This document shows, piece by piece, positions 24,534 through 32,059 of a DNA stretch of 64,000 bases; position 1 is the first letter of the stretch; every line of letters starts with the position of its first letter. Location: NCBI RefSeq assembly GCF_037482405.1, contig NZ_JBBHZZ010000005.1, forward strand, positions 124,001 to 188,000. Direction: 5' to 3'. This DNA comes from Pseudokineococcus marinus. Lineage in GTDB: Bacteria; Actinomycetota; Actinomycetes; Actinomycetales; Quadrisphaeraceae. The position numbers and the translations under genes were made by a program. The notes below the pieces were generated by a model. That model was given only the letters and a program-made list of their open reading frames with translations. It was not told the DNA's origin and did not search any database.

Positions 24534-25469
24534 TCAGAGGGCGGCGACCTGCGGCATCACGCGCTCGGCCACGAGCTCGACGTGGTCGAGGTCGCCCAGG
24601 TCGAGGAACTGGCAGTAGGTCCGCCGCGACCCGACCGCCGCGTAGCGCCCGAGCTTCTCCACGACCTCGTCGGGCGTGCCCGCCAGCCCGTTGGCCCGCA
24701 GCTCCTCGACGTCGCGCCCGATCGCCGCGGCGCGGCGGGCCACCTCGGCGTCGTCGCGGCCGACGCACGCCACGAGCGCCGTCGACCACGTGAGCTCGCC
24801 CGGGTCGCGCCCGACCTCGGCGCACGCGTCGCGGACCCGGCCGAACTGGGTGCGGACGTCCTCGACGGACCCGAACGGCAGGTTGAACTCGGTGGCGTAC
24901 CGGGCGGCCAGCGCGGGGGTGCGCCGCTTGCCGCCGCCGCCGACGACGACCGGCACGCGCGCCTGCACCGGCTTGGGCAGCGCCGGGGAGTCGACGAGCT
25001 CGTAGTGGTCCCCCGCGAAGGAGAAGGTCTCCCCCGCCGGCGTGCCGAGGAGGCCGGTGACGACGGCGAGCTGCTCGGCGTAGCGGTCGAAGCGCTCGCG
25101 CACGTCCGGGAAGGGGATGCCGTAGGCGCGGTGCTCCTGCTCGTACCAGCCGGAGCCGAGGCCGAGCTCGACGCGGCCGCCCGACATCTGGTCCACCTGC
25201 GCCACCTGCACCGCGAGCACCCCGGGGTGGCGGAAGGTGGCCGAGGAGACGAGCGTGCCGAGGCGGACGGTGGAGGTCTCGCGGGCGAGCCCGGCCAGCG
25301 TCGTCCACGCGTCCGTCGGGCCCGGCAGCCCGTCGCCGTCGCCCATGACGAGGTAGTGGTCGGAGCGGAAGAAGGCGTCGTAGCCGGCCGCCTCGGCGGT
25401 GCGCGCGACGGCGAGGAGGTCGTCGTAGGTGGCGCCCTGCTGGGGCTCGGTGAACACGCGGAGGTCCAT
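24534..25469 (-). CDS. LLM-class (F420-dependent-type) oxidoreductase
   Basis: Luciferase-like TIM-barrel enzyme; actinobacterial members use F420 or FMN. It begins MDLRVFTEPQQGATYDDLLAVARTAE. AGYDAFFRSDHYLVMG holds the early conserved His, then RLGTLVSSATFRHPGVLA and GGRVELGLGSGWYEQEHRAYG, the hallmark strand of F420-type LLM proteins. PVQARVPVVVGGGGKRRTPALAARYA follows. 311 residues. ATG 25469 is preferred over ATG 25478 because CAGGAT (minus, 25477-25482) lies 7 nt upstream of the former and overlaps the latter. Substrate unknown. Confidence 0.88.
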   Translation of the reverse strand: MDLRVFTEPQQGATYDDLLAVARTAEAAGYDAFFRSDHYLVMGDGDGLPGPTDAWTTLAGLARETSTVRLGTLVSSATFRHPGVLAVQVAQVDQMSGGRVELGLGSGWYEQEHRAYGIPFPDVRERFDRYAEQLAVVTGLLGTPAGETFSFAGDHYELVDSPALPKPVQARVPVVVGGGGKRRTPALAARYATEFNLPFGSVEDVRTQFGRVRDACAEVGRDPGELTWSTALVACVGRDDAEVARRAAAIGRDVEELRANGLAGTPDEVVEKLGRYAAVGSRRTYCQFLDLGDLDHVELVAERVMPQVAAL

Positions 25470-25475
25470 GGGAGC

Positions 25476-25482
25476 CATCCTG
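25476..25482. promoter_or_regulatory. Overlapping divergent -10 boxes
   Basis: The same seven bases (CATCCTG) give CATCCT on the plus strand, 7 nt before GTG 25489, and CAGGAT on the minus strand, 7 nt before ATG 25469. Both genes fit the leaderless layout. Confidence 0.5.
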
Positions 25483-25488
25483 GCCCGT

Positions 25489-26946
25489 GTGACCGCCCCC
25501 TCGCAGACCTCGCAGCCGCCGCAGCCCTCGACCGCACCGGAGCCCTCCGCCCTGCGCGAGAGCACGACCGACCGCCTCCTGCACCTGCTGGCGCGCGAGC
25601 AGGTCGACCGCCGCCTGCCGTCGGTGGTCGCCGGCCTGGTGCGCGACGGCCACCTCGTCTGGTGGGCGGCGCGCGGCAGCACGAGCGGGCCGGGCGAGCC
25701 GCCGGCGGCCCCGGCCCCCACGACGCGCTACCGCATCGGCTCCATCACCAAGCCGCTCGTCGCGACCGCGCTCATGCGCGCCCACGACGAGGGGCTGTTC
25801 GACCTCGAGGACCCGGTGGGGCGGCACCTGCCCGAGCTGGGCTCCGACCGCGCCGACGTCGGCGCCCTCACCGTGGGGCAGCTGCTCGGCCAGGCCTCCG
25901 GCCTGCAGGCGGAGAACGACGGCGCCGGGCCGTGGTGGGAGCGCACGCCGGGCGGCGACTGGGCGGCCCTCGCGCCCGCGCTCACGGCGGACGCCCGACG
26001 GCACCGCCCCGGCACGCGCTTCCACTACTCCAACACGGGCTTCGCCGTCCTCGGGGAGCTCCTCGCCCGGCTGCGGGCACGGCCGTGGCACGAGGCGCTG
26101 CGGGCCGACGTCCTCGACCCGCTGGGCATGGACCGCGCCGGCTTCCGGCGCGACGAGGACTCCGCCGCCGGGCTCGCCGTCCACCCCTGGGCCGACGTCG
26201 TCCTGCCCGAGCCCGAGCACGACGCCGGGGCGATGGCCCCGGCGGGCCAGGTGTGGGCGAGCGTGCCCGACATGGCGCGCTTCGCCGCCCTCCTCGCGGG
26301 CTCACCGACCGCCGCCGGCGTCGTCAGCGACGAGGCGCTCCGGCTCATGACGACGCCGCAGGCGGTGGACGACCCCCGCGGCGCCGGGTGGAGCGTCGGG
26401 TACGGCCTCGGCGTCCAGGTCTGGAACCTCGGCGGGCGGCGCCTCGTCGGCCACGGCGGCTCGATGCCGGGCTTCATCGCCGGGCTGCAGGTCGACGTGG
26501 CGAGCGGCGACGGCGTCGTCGCCATGACGAGCTCGACGACCGGCTTCGGGGACCTCCCCCTGCGCCTGCTCGACACCCTCGCCGAGGCCGAGCCGCGGCT
26601 GCCCGAGCCCTGGTCCCCGAGCCCCGTCGCCGACGACGTCCTCGAGCTCGTCGGCCCCTGGTACTGGGGCCCGTCCCCGCTCGTCGTGCGCTCGGAGGCC
26701 GACGGCTTCCTCCTCGAGGGGCTGGGCCGCCCCGGCCGGTCCTCCCGCTTCCGCCGCTCCCCCGCCGGGGACGGCACGTGGGTCGGCCTCGACGCCTACT
26801 ACGCCGGGGAGCGCCTGCGGGTGCTCCGCGACGGCGACGGGCGCCCCTCGCACCTCGACCTCGCGACCTTCCGGCTCACGCGCACGCCCTACGACCCGGC
26901 CGCCGACGTGCCGGGCGGCGTCGACGAGGGCGGCTGGCGGGCCTGA
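25489..26946 (+). CDS. Serine hydrolase of the beta-lactamase / class C (S12) family
   Basis: 485 residues, with the SxxK catalytic pair in YRIGSITKPLVATALM, the YxN motif in HYSNTGFAVLGELL and the third motif GHGGSMPG. A C-terminal beta-rich extension (ELVGPWYWGPSPLVV ... FRLTRTPYDPA) resembles the DUF3471-like tail of esterase/peptidase members. No signal peptide: the start (VTAPSQTSQPPQPST) is polar, so a cytoplasmic esterase or D-aminopeptidase is more likely than an antibiotic-degrading enzyme. GTG 25489 fits the leaderless box. It ends 14 nt before a very strong terminator. Confidence 0.85.
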   Translation: MTAPSQTSQPPQPSTAPEPSALRESTTDRLLHLLAREQVDRRLPSVVAGLVRDGHLVWWAARGSTSGPGEPPAAPAPTTRYRIGSITKPLVATALMRAHDEGLFDLEDPVGRHLPELGSDRADVGALTVGQLLGQASGLQAENDGAGPWWERTPGGDWAALAPALTADARRHRPGTRFHYSNTGFAVLGELLARLRARPWHEALRADVLDPLGMDRAGFRRDEDSAAGLAVHPWADVVLPEPEHDAGAMAPAGQVWASVPDMARFAALLAGSPTAAGVVSDEALRLMTTPQAVDDPRGAGWSVGYGLGVQVWNLGGRRLVGHGGSMPGFIAGLQVDVASGDGVVAMTSSTTGFGDLPLRLLDTLAEAEPRLPEPWSPSPVADDVLELVGPWYWGPSPLVVRSEADGFLLEGLGRPGRSSRFRRSPAGDGTWVGLDAYYAGERLRVLRDGDGRPSHLDLATFRLTRTPYDPAADVPGGVDEGGWRA

Positions 26947-26960
26947 TCCGCGAGCCGTCC

Positions 26961-27000
26961 GCGCGCCCTCCCGCCCCGTCGGCGGGGCGGGAGGGCGCGC
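26961..27000 (+). terminator. Perfect 18-bp hairpin terminator
   Basis: Arms 26961-26978 and 26983-27000 are perfect complements around loop TCGG. It ends the hydrolase gene, and the lipA -10 box begins 2 nt later. Confidence 0.8.
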
Positions 27001-27001
27001 G

Positions 27002-27007
27002 TACGCT
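27002..27007 (+). promoter_or_regulatory. -10 box, leaderless lipA
   Basis: TACGCT with 7 nt to GTG 27015. Any -35 would fall inside the preceding terminator stem. Confidence 0.5.
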
Positions 27008-27014
27008 GGAGCGC

Positions 27015-28019
27015 GTGACGGTCGCACCCGAGGGACGCAAGATGCTGCGCGTCGAGGCGCGCAACGCCGAGACCCCCATCGAGAAGAAGCCCTCGTGGAT
27101 CCGCACGAAGGCCAAGATGGGTCCGGAGTACTCCGAGCTGAAGGGCCTCGTGAAGCGCGAGGGCCTCCACACGGTGTGCGAGGAGGCGGGCTGCCCCAAC
27201 ATCTTCGAGTGCTGGGAGGACCGCGAGGCCACCTTCCTCATCGGCGGCGAGCAGTGCTCGCGCCGCTGCGACTTCTGCCAGATCGACACCGGCCGCCCCT
27301 CGCCGCTGGACCGGGACGAGCCCCGCCGCGTCGCCGAGAGCGTTCAGGCCATGGGCCTGCGCTACGCCACCGTCACGGGCGTCGCCCGCGACGACCTCGA
27401 GGACGGCGGCGCCTGGCTCTACGCCGAGACGATCCGCGCCATCCGCGAGCTCAACCCCGGCACGGGCGTCGAGATCCTCGTCCCCGACTTCAACGGCGTC
27501 CCCGAGCTCGTCGGCCAGGTCCTCGACGCGGGCCCGCAGGTCTTCGCGCACAACGTCGAGACGGTGCCGCGCATCTTCAAGCGCATCCGCCCGGCCTTCC
27601 GCTACGAGCGCTCCCTCGACGTCATCACGCAGGGCCGCCGCGCCGGGCACGTGACGAAGTCCAACCTGATCCTCGGCATGGGCGAGACGACCGAGGAGAT
27701 CGTCGACGCGCTGCGCGACCTCCACGAGGCCGGCTGCGACCTCGTCACCATCACCCAGTACCTGCGGCCCAGCCCCCGCCACCACCCGGTGGACCGCTGG
27801 GTCAAGCCCGAGGAGTTCGTCGAGCTGCGCGACGCGGCCGAGGAGATGGGCTTCGCCGGCGTCATGAGCGGGCCGCTCGTCCGCTCCTCCTACCGCGCGG
27901 GGCGGCTGTGGGCCGGGGCGATGAAGCGCCGCGGCGCGACCATCCCCGCCGAGCTCAGCCACCTGGACGTCGAGCAGCCCGCCCGCCAGGAGGCGTCCGC
28001 GCTGCTCGCCCGCTCCTGA
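27015..28019 (+). CDS. lipA: Lipoyl synthase (radical SAM)
   Basis: Inserts two sulfurs into octanoyl-lysine to make lipoyl groups on E2 and GcvH. 334 residues. The auxiliary cluster ligands are in TVCEEAGCPNIFECW, the radical SAM cluster is CSRRCDFC, and the C-terminal RSSY motif (VRSSYRAG) supplies the serine ligand of the auxiliary cluster. GTG 27015 is supported by TACGCT 7 nt upstream. Works after LipB; needs Fe-S delivery. DUF4191 follows after a hairpin. Confidence 0.97.
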   Translation: MTVAPEGRKMLRVEARNAETPIEKKPSWIRTKAKMGPEYSELKGLVKREGLHTVCEEAGCPNIFECWEDREATFLIGGEQCSRRCDFCQIDTGRPSPLDRDEPRRVAESVQAMGLRYATVTGVARDDLEDGGAWLYAETIRAIRELNPGTGVEILVPDFNGVPELVGQVLDAGPQVFAHNVETVPRIFKRIRPAFRYERSLDVITQGRRAGHVTKSNLILGMGETTEEIVDALRDLHEAGCDLVTITQYLRPSPRHHPVDRWVKPEEFVELRDAAEEMGFAGVMSGPLVRSSYRAGRLWAGAMKRRGATIPAELSHLDVEQPARQEASALLARS

Positions 28020-28044
28020 CGGCCCCGCTCGCTCCCGACGCCCT

Positions 28045-28086
28045 GGCGCGCCGCCCCGCCCTCCCCGGCGGGGGCGGCGGCGCGCC
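28045..28086 (+). terminator. lipA terminator
   Basis: Hairpin with an 11-bp outer stem (28045-28055 with 28076-28086) and a weaker inner stem, 26 nt after the lipA stop. Confidence 0.6.
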
Positions 28087-28099
28087 CGCCGACGGCCCG

Positions 28100-28105
28100 T
28101 ATCCT
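28100..28105 (+). promoter_or_regulatory. -10 box, leaderless DUF4191 gene
   Basis: TATCCT with 7 nt to ATG 28113. Confidence 0.55.
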
Positions 28106-28112
28106 GACGGGC

Positions 28113-28913
28113 ATGGCTCGTCGCGCACCCGCCCCGCCCCCCGCCAACGCCGCCGGCAAGGGCGCCGACGGGACCGGCGGGCGAGGGCCGCTCGCGGCCC
28201 TGCGCCGCCGCCGCGCCCGTCCGAAGTTCGGCCCCGACGGGCGCCCCACCGGCCGCATCGCGCAGATGCGCCAGGTCTACGACATGACCCGGAAGGCCGA
28301 CCCGTCGGTCACCTGGTGGATGCTCGGCGTCGCGGCCGCCGTGCTCGTCGTGGCCCTCGTCATCGGCTTCGCCGTCGGCCACCCGATCTACCTCACGGTC
28401 ATCGGCCTGCCCCTGGCCCTGCTCGGCGCCATGGTCGTCCTCGCCCGCAAGGCCGAGGCCGCGGCGTACAGCCAGATCGAGGGCCGGCCGGGTGCGGCGG
28501 GCGCCGCCCTCCGGTCCATCCGGCGGGGCTGGGACATCGGCGAGGAGCCCGTCGCCATCGACCCGCGCACGCAGGACTCGGTCTTCCGCGGCGTCGGCCG
28601 CGCCGGCGTCGTGCTCGTGGGGGACGGCGCCCCGCACCGCGTCGCCAAGCTGCTCGAGGGCGAGCGGCGCAAGGTCGCGCGCGTGGTGCCGAGCGTCCCC
28701 GTCCACGTCATGCAGGCCGGCTCCGGCGAGGGCCAGGTGCCGCTCCCGAAGCTCGCCCGCAGGGTGCAGCGGCTCAAGCCGGTCATGACGAAGGCGGAGA
28801 TGGGCCAGGTCCAGGGCCGCCTGCGCGCCATCGGCGGCATGCGGATGCCCGTCCCCAAGGGTGTCGACCCGATGCGCGCCCGTCCCGACCGCAAGGCGGC
28901 GCGCGGCCGCTGA
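28113..28913 (+). CDS. DUF4191 membrane protein
   Basis: 266 residues, a family that follows lipA in many actinobacteria; function unknown. Basic head (MARRAPAPPP ... RRRRARPKFGPDG), then GRIAQMRQVYDMTRKADPS. Two membrane helices follow: TWWMLGVAAAVLVVALVIGFAVG and IYLTVIGLPLALLGAMVVL. The cytoplasmic C-terminal domain contains QDSVFRGVGRAGVVLVGDG and VARVVPSVPVHVMQAGSGEGQVPL. ATG 28113 fits the TATCCT box. It is convergent with the nucleosidase gene. Confidence 0.88.
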   Translation: MARRAPAPPPANAAGKGADGTGGRGPLAALRRRRARPKFGPDGRPTGRIAQMRQVYDMTRKADPSVTWWMLGVAAAVLVVALVIGFAVGHPIYLTVIGLPLALLGAMVVLARKAEAAAYSQIEGRPGAAGAALRSIRRGWDIGEEPVAIDPRTQDSVFRGVGRAGVVLVGDGAPHRVAKLLEGERRKVARVVPSVPVHVMQAGSGEGQVPLPKLARRVQRLKPVMTKAEMGQVQGRLRAIGGMRMPVPKGVDPMRARPDRKAARGR

Positions 28914-28966
28914 CCCCGGCCGGCCGCACGGCGCGCCCGCCCCGCCGGGTCGCCGGGCTCGCCGGC

Positions 28967-29617
28967 TCAGCGCGGGGGCAGGACGCCGGCGAGCCACTCC
29001 CCCAGCGCCCGCGCGCTCGCGGCGACGGCGTCCGGCCACGACCAGGCCCCCTCGTCGGCGGCGTCGCTGACGTGCTTGGCGAGGACGACGCGCGCGCCCA
29101 GCGACCGGGCGGCCCACGCCACGGCGAAGCCCTCCATGTCGACGAGGTGGGCCCGCCGCGCGAGCCGCTCCCGGACGTCCTCGTCGGCGACGAAGACGTC
29201 GCCGGTGGCGAGCACGACGTCGCCCGGGGCCGCCCCCAGCAGCGCGTCCAGCGCCAGCTCCGTGGTCGTCGGCGCGCCCAGGCGGGCCAAGGCGTCGGCG
29301 GAGATGTCGTGGTGGACCACTGCGCCCGGCACGTGGAGGCCGGTCACGCCCTCGCGCAGGGCCCCGGCGGTGCCGACGCCCACCACGAGCGGGCGGTCCG
29401 CGGGCGGCCGAGCGGCCAGCACGGCGGCGACCGCCGTGGCCGCGGCCGTCTTGCCCGGCCCCGTCAGGAGCAGGGGCAGGTGCGCGGGCACGTGGACGGC
29501 CTCGACCGCCAGCGCGGCGACGACGAGGACGTCGTCGCGCGCCCCGGCGCCGGACGCGGGTCGCACCCGCGGAGCGGCGGGTCCGGCGGAGGGCGTCGGC
29601 GGCGAGAGCTCGGTCAC
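28967..29617 (-). CDS. Nucleosidase (nucleoside phosphorylase/MTAN-like)
   Basis: 216 residues, PNP/UDP phosphorylase fold. Recognisable blocks are PLLLTGPGKTAAATAVAAVL, LVVGVGTAGAL (phosphate or ribose loop), the ribose-binding VDMEGFAVAWAARSLG with the conserved Met-Glu, and KHVSDAADEGAWSWPDAV near the end with the catalytic Asp. It may cleave 5'-methylthioadenosine, S-adenosylhomocysteine or a related nucleoside; the sequence alone does not decide. GTG 29617 has CAGCAT 6 nt upstream. It interrupts the usual DUF4191-RDD neighbourhood. Confidence 0.8.
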   Translation of the reverse strand: MTELSPPTPSAGPAAPRVRPASGAGARDDVLVVAALAVEAVHVPAHLPLLLTGPGKTAAATAVAAVLAARPPADRPLVVGVGTAGALREGVTGLHVPGAVVHHDISADALARLGAPTTTELALDALLGAAPGDVVLATGDVFVADEDVRERLARRAHLVDMEGFAVAWAARSLGARVVLAKHVSDAADEGAWSWPDAVAASARALGEWLAGVLPPR

Positions 29618-29623
29618 GGAGCG

Positions 29624-29629
29624 ATGCTG
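29624..29629 (-). promoter_or_regulatory. -10 box, leaderless nucleosidase gene
   Basis: CAGCAT on the minus strand with 6 nt to GTG 29617. Confidence 0.4.
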
Positions 29630-29702
29630 GCAGGACCTCCGCAAACCAGGGGCACCGTCTCGCTCCCGGCGGCGCCCGGCGGACGCCGACGCCCGGGTCG
29701 CC

Positions 29703-30113
29703 CTAGCGGCGGACGACGACGGTGCCGGCGAGGCGGTCGTGCATCCCCCGCTGGTCGGCGTCCCAGATGGCGGCCGGGATGACCAGGCACAGCAGGAGGG
29801 TGCGGACGACGGCGCGCCACGGACCGGGCCATGCGCCGTCGACGCGCAGCACCCGCACGCGGAGGAGCAGGTGCCCGGGACTGCCGCCCACCGTGCCGAC
29901 GCCGACGGCGTGCAGGAGGGCGAAGACGCCGAGGGTCGCCCAGGGGTCGCCGCCCAGCAGAGCCCTCGACACCAGCAGCGCCAGCGCCCAGTCGACCGCG
30001 ACACCGGCGAGCCGTCGCCCGGTCCGTGCGACGGACCGCGAGCCCTCCCGGGGCAGGCCCAGGCGGCGCCCCGGCCAGGTCGCCTCCGCACCGCTCGGTC
30101 CGCTCCTCGCCAC
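29703..30113 (-). CDS. RDD-family membrane protein
   Basis: 136 residues. RDD features: the Arg-rich start of the first helix region (GRRLAGVAVDWALALLVSRALL, with the Arg...Asp spacing of the family), LHAVGVGTVGGSPGHLLLRVRVLR, and RTLLLCLVIPAAIWDADQRGMHDRLAGTVVV with the final Asp. Three membrane helices. Members occur beside glnA in actinobacteria; some are thought to act in ion or compatible-solute handling, unproven. GTG 30113 has TAGCGT 6 nt upstream. It is divergent from glnA, sharing the control region 30126-30413. Confidence 0.85.
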   Translation of the reverse strand: MARSGPSGAEATWPGRRLGLPREGSRSVARTGRRLAGVAVDWALALLVSRALLGGDPWATLGVFALLHAVGVGTVGGSPGHLLLRVRVLRVDGAWPGPWRAVVRTLLLCLVIPAAIWDADQRGMHDRLAGTVVVRR

Positions 30114-30119
30114 GGCGCC

Positions 30120-30125
30120 ACGCTA
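30120..30125 (-). promoter_or_regulatory. -10 box, leaderless RDD gene
   Basis: TAGCGT on the minus strand, 6 nt before GTG 30113. Confidence 0.5.
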
Positions 30126-30203
30126 GACGGGCGTCCTACGGCGCCCCGCGGGCGGTGCCGTCCGCCCGGCCGGCTCGCGCGGCGCGTCGCAACCGCGCGC
30201 CGC

Positions 30204-30241
30204 GCAACACGTCGGAAACACTCGCGTGACGAGCGGGCAAC
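30204..30241 (+). promoter_or_regulatory. GlnR-type operator upstream of glnA
   Basis: Four 5-bp half sites with exact 6-nt spacers: GCAAC (30204), GAAAC (30215), GTGAC (30226), GCAAC (30237). This is the a-b-a-b layout of actinobacterial GlnR boxes (GTNAC-n6-GAAAC, twice). It lies just upstream of a -10-like TAGGTT at 30252, so it would overlap the -35 region. Confidence 0.7.
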
Positions 30242-30251
30242 CGCCCGCTCC

Positions 30252-30257
30252 TAGGTT
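30252..30257 (+). promoter_or_regulatory. Candidate glnA -10 box
   Basis: TAGGTT, 10 nt after the GlnR-type site. It implies a leader of about 150 nt before ATG 30414. Confidence 0.4.
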
Positions 30258-30413
30258 CCCATCCCGAGACGGCGCGCCGGGCCGCTCCCGCAGCGCGAGG
30301 CCCACCGCCGCCCGCACCACCCGCACGACACCCAGCACGACACCGAAGGACCCCACAGGCACCACCGGCGGCCCGACCGCCACCGACGACCTCCGACCCC
30401 GCCAGGAGAGTGG

Positions 30414-31838
30414 ATGTTCACCAACGCCGACGAGGTGCTCGCCTACATCGCCGAGAACGACGTCAAGTTCATCGACGTCCGGTTCTGCGACCTGCCGGGG
30501 GTGATGCAGCACTTCACCGTGCCGGCCGCCTCCGTGGACGCGGACTTCTTCACCACCGGCCAGATGTTCGACGGCTCCTCGATCCGTGGCTTCCAGGCGA
30601 TCCACGAGTCGGACATGAAGCTCGTGCCGGACGTCGAGACCGCCTTCGTCGACCCGTTCCGGGCGGAGAAGACGCTCGTCGTCAACTTCGGCATCGTCGA
30701 CCCCTTCACCGACGAGGCGTACTCCCGCGACCCGCGGCAGATCGCCCGTCGCGCCGAGGAGTACCTGCGCTCGACGGGGATCGCGGACACCGCGTTCTTC
30801 GCCCCCGAGGCGGAGTTCTACGTCTTCGACGACGTCCGCTTCGAGACGAACCAGCACGAGAGCTACTACCACATCGACTCCATCGAGGGCGCCTGGAACA
30901 CGGGGCGCAAGGAGGAGGGCGGCAACCTCGGGCACAAGACGCCCTACAAGGGCGGCTACTTCCCCGTGCCGCCGGTGGACCACTTCGCCGACCTGCGCGA
31001 CCAGATGGTCCTCGCCCTGGACGCCCTCGGCCTCGAGGTCGAGCGCGCCCACCACGAGGTGGGCACGGCCGGCCAGGCCGAGATCAACTACAAGTTCGAC
31101 GAGCTGTTCAAGTCGGCCGACAAGGTCATGCTCTTCAAGTACGTCATCAAGAACGTGGCGCACCAGCACGGCAAGACGGCCACCTTCATGCCGAAGCCCC
31201 TCTTCGGCGACAACGGCTCGGGCATGCACGTGCACCAGTCGCTCTGGAAGGACGGCTCGCCGCTCTTCTTCGACGAGCGCGGCTACGGCGGCCTCTCGGA
31301 CGTCGCCCGCTGGTACATCGGCGGCCTGCTCAAGCACGCGCCGTCGCTGCTCGCCTTCACCAACCCGACGGTGAACAGCTACCACCGCCTGGTGCCGGGC
31401 TACGAGGCGCCGGTCAACCTCGTCTACTCGGCCCGCAACCGCTCGGCCTGCGTCCGCATCCCGATCACGGGCTCGAACCCGAAGGCCAAGCGCATCGAGT
31501 TCCGCGTGCCGGACCCCTCGAGCAACCCCTACCTGGCGTTCGCGGCCATGCTCATGGCGGGCCTCGACGGCATCCAGAACCGCATCGAGCCGCCGGCCCC
31601 GGTCGACAAGGACCTGTACGAGCTCCCGCCCGAGGAGCACGCGGCCATCGACCAGGTGCCCGGCTCGCTCGGCGCCGTCCTCGACGCGCTCGAGGCCGAC
31701 CACGAGTACCTCACCCGCGGCGGGGTCTTCACCGAGGACCTCATCGAGACCTGGATCGACTACAAGCGGACCAACGAGATCGACCCGATCCGCTTCCGCC
31801 CGCACCCGCACGAGTTCGAGATGTACTTCGACATCTGA
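30414..31838 (+). CDS. glnA: Type I glutamine synthetase
   Basis: Makes glutamine from glutamate, ammonia and ATP; dodecamer in the cytoplasm. 474 residues. Landmarks: FCDLPGVMQHFTVPA, FDGSSIRGFQAIHESDM (first signature), PEAEFYVFD, HHEVGTAGQAEINYKF, KPLFGDNGSGMHVHQSLWKDG (ATP-binding signature), NRSACVRIPI and the adenylylation-site motif DKDLYELPPEE with Tyr near residue 402, so it is of the GSI-beta type. ATG 30414 has AGGAGAG upstream. A GlnR-type operator sits 170 nt upstream, in line with nitrogen control. A terminator follows at 31854. Confidence 0.97.
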   Translation: MFTNADEVLAYIAENDVKFIDVRFCDLPGVMQHFTVPAASVDADFFTTGQMFDGSSIRGFQAIHESDMKLVPDVETAFVDPFRAEKTLVVNFGIVDPFTDEAYSRDPRQIARRAEEYLRSTGIADTAFFAPEAEFYVFDDVRFETNQHESYYHIDSIEGAWNTGRKEEGGNLGHKTPYKGGYFPVPPVDHFADLRDQMVLALDALGLEVERAHHEVGTAGQAEINYKFDELFKSADKVMLFKYVIKNVAHQHGKTATFMPKPLFGDNGSGMHVHQSLWKDGSPLFFDERGYGGLSDVARWYIGGLLKHAPSLLAFTNPTVNSYHRLVPGYEAPVNLVYSARNRSACVRIPITGSNPKAKRIEFRVPDPSSNPYLAFAAMLMAGLDGIQNRIEPPAPVDKDLYELPPEEHAAIDQVPGSLGAVLDALEADHEYLTRGGVFTEDLIETWIDYKRTNEIDPIRFRPHPHEFEMYFDI

Positions 31839-31853
31839 GTCGTCCGGGCCTCT

Positions 31854-31889
31854 CGCAGCCCCTCGCCGGTCCGCCGGCGGGGGGCTGCG
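31854..31889 (+). terminator. glnA terminator
   Basis: Inverted repeat of CGCAGCCCC...CCGG type with arms 31854-31868 and about 31873-31889, 16 nt after the stop. Confidence 0.6.
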
Positions 31890-31906
31890 TCGCGTTCCCA
31901 CCCGTC

Positions 31907-31954
31907 CAGCGGTGGACCCACGACGCGGTCAGACGCGTCCTGCGTCCACCGCTG
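31907..31954. repeat. Extragenic palindrome with core shared with 60286-60323
   Basis: Outer arms 31907-31917 and 31944-31954 are perfect 11-bp complements. The inner 20 bases (31922-31941) match 60296-60315 with one difference. Confidence 0.6.
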
Positions 31955-32007
31955 TCGGCGGCCGGCGCAGCGGAGCGCTCCGGGGGCGCGGCGCGCCGGA
32001 CGCGCGC

Positions 32008-32040
32008 GAGGGCGGCGCCGCTCGTCGCGGCACCGCCCTC
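32008..32040 (-). terminator. Hairpin terminator after the betaine-binding protein gene
   Basis: 14-bp arms 32008-32021 and 32027-32040 with one mismatch and a 5-nt loop, 20 nt downstream of the minus-strand gene stop. Confidence 0.65.
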
Positions 32041-32059
32041 GGCGGAGAGGTCGGATCGG

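Noticed and set aside
25489..26946. Antibiotic-resistance beta-lactamase
   Set aside because: It has the S12 motifs but no signal peptide and a hydrolase-type C-terminal extension; an esterase or peptidase is more likely.
24351..28019. A 1,222-codon plus-strand frame
   Set aside because: Only the last third, from GTG 27015, is a real gene (lipA); the rest is anti-sense to the LLM gene and out of frame in the hydrolase gene.
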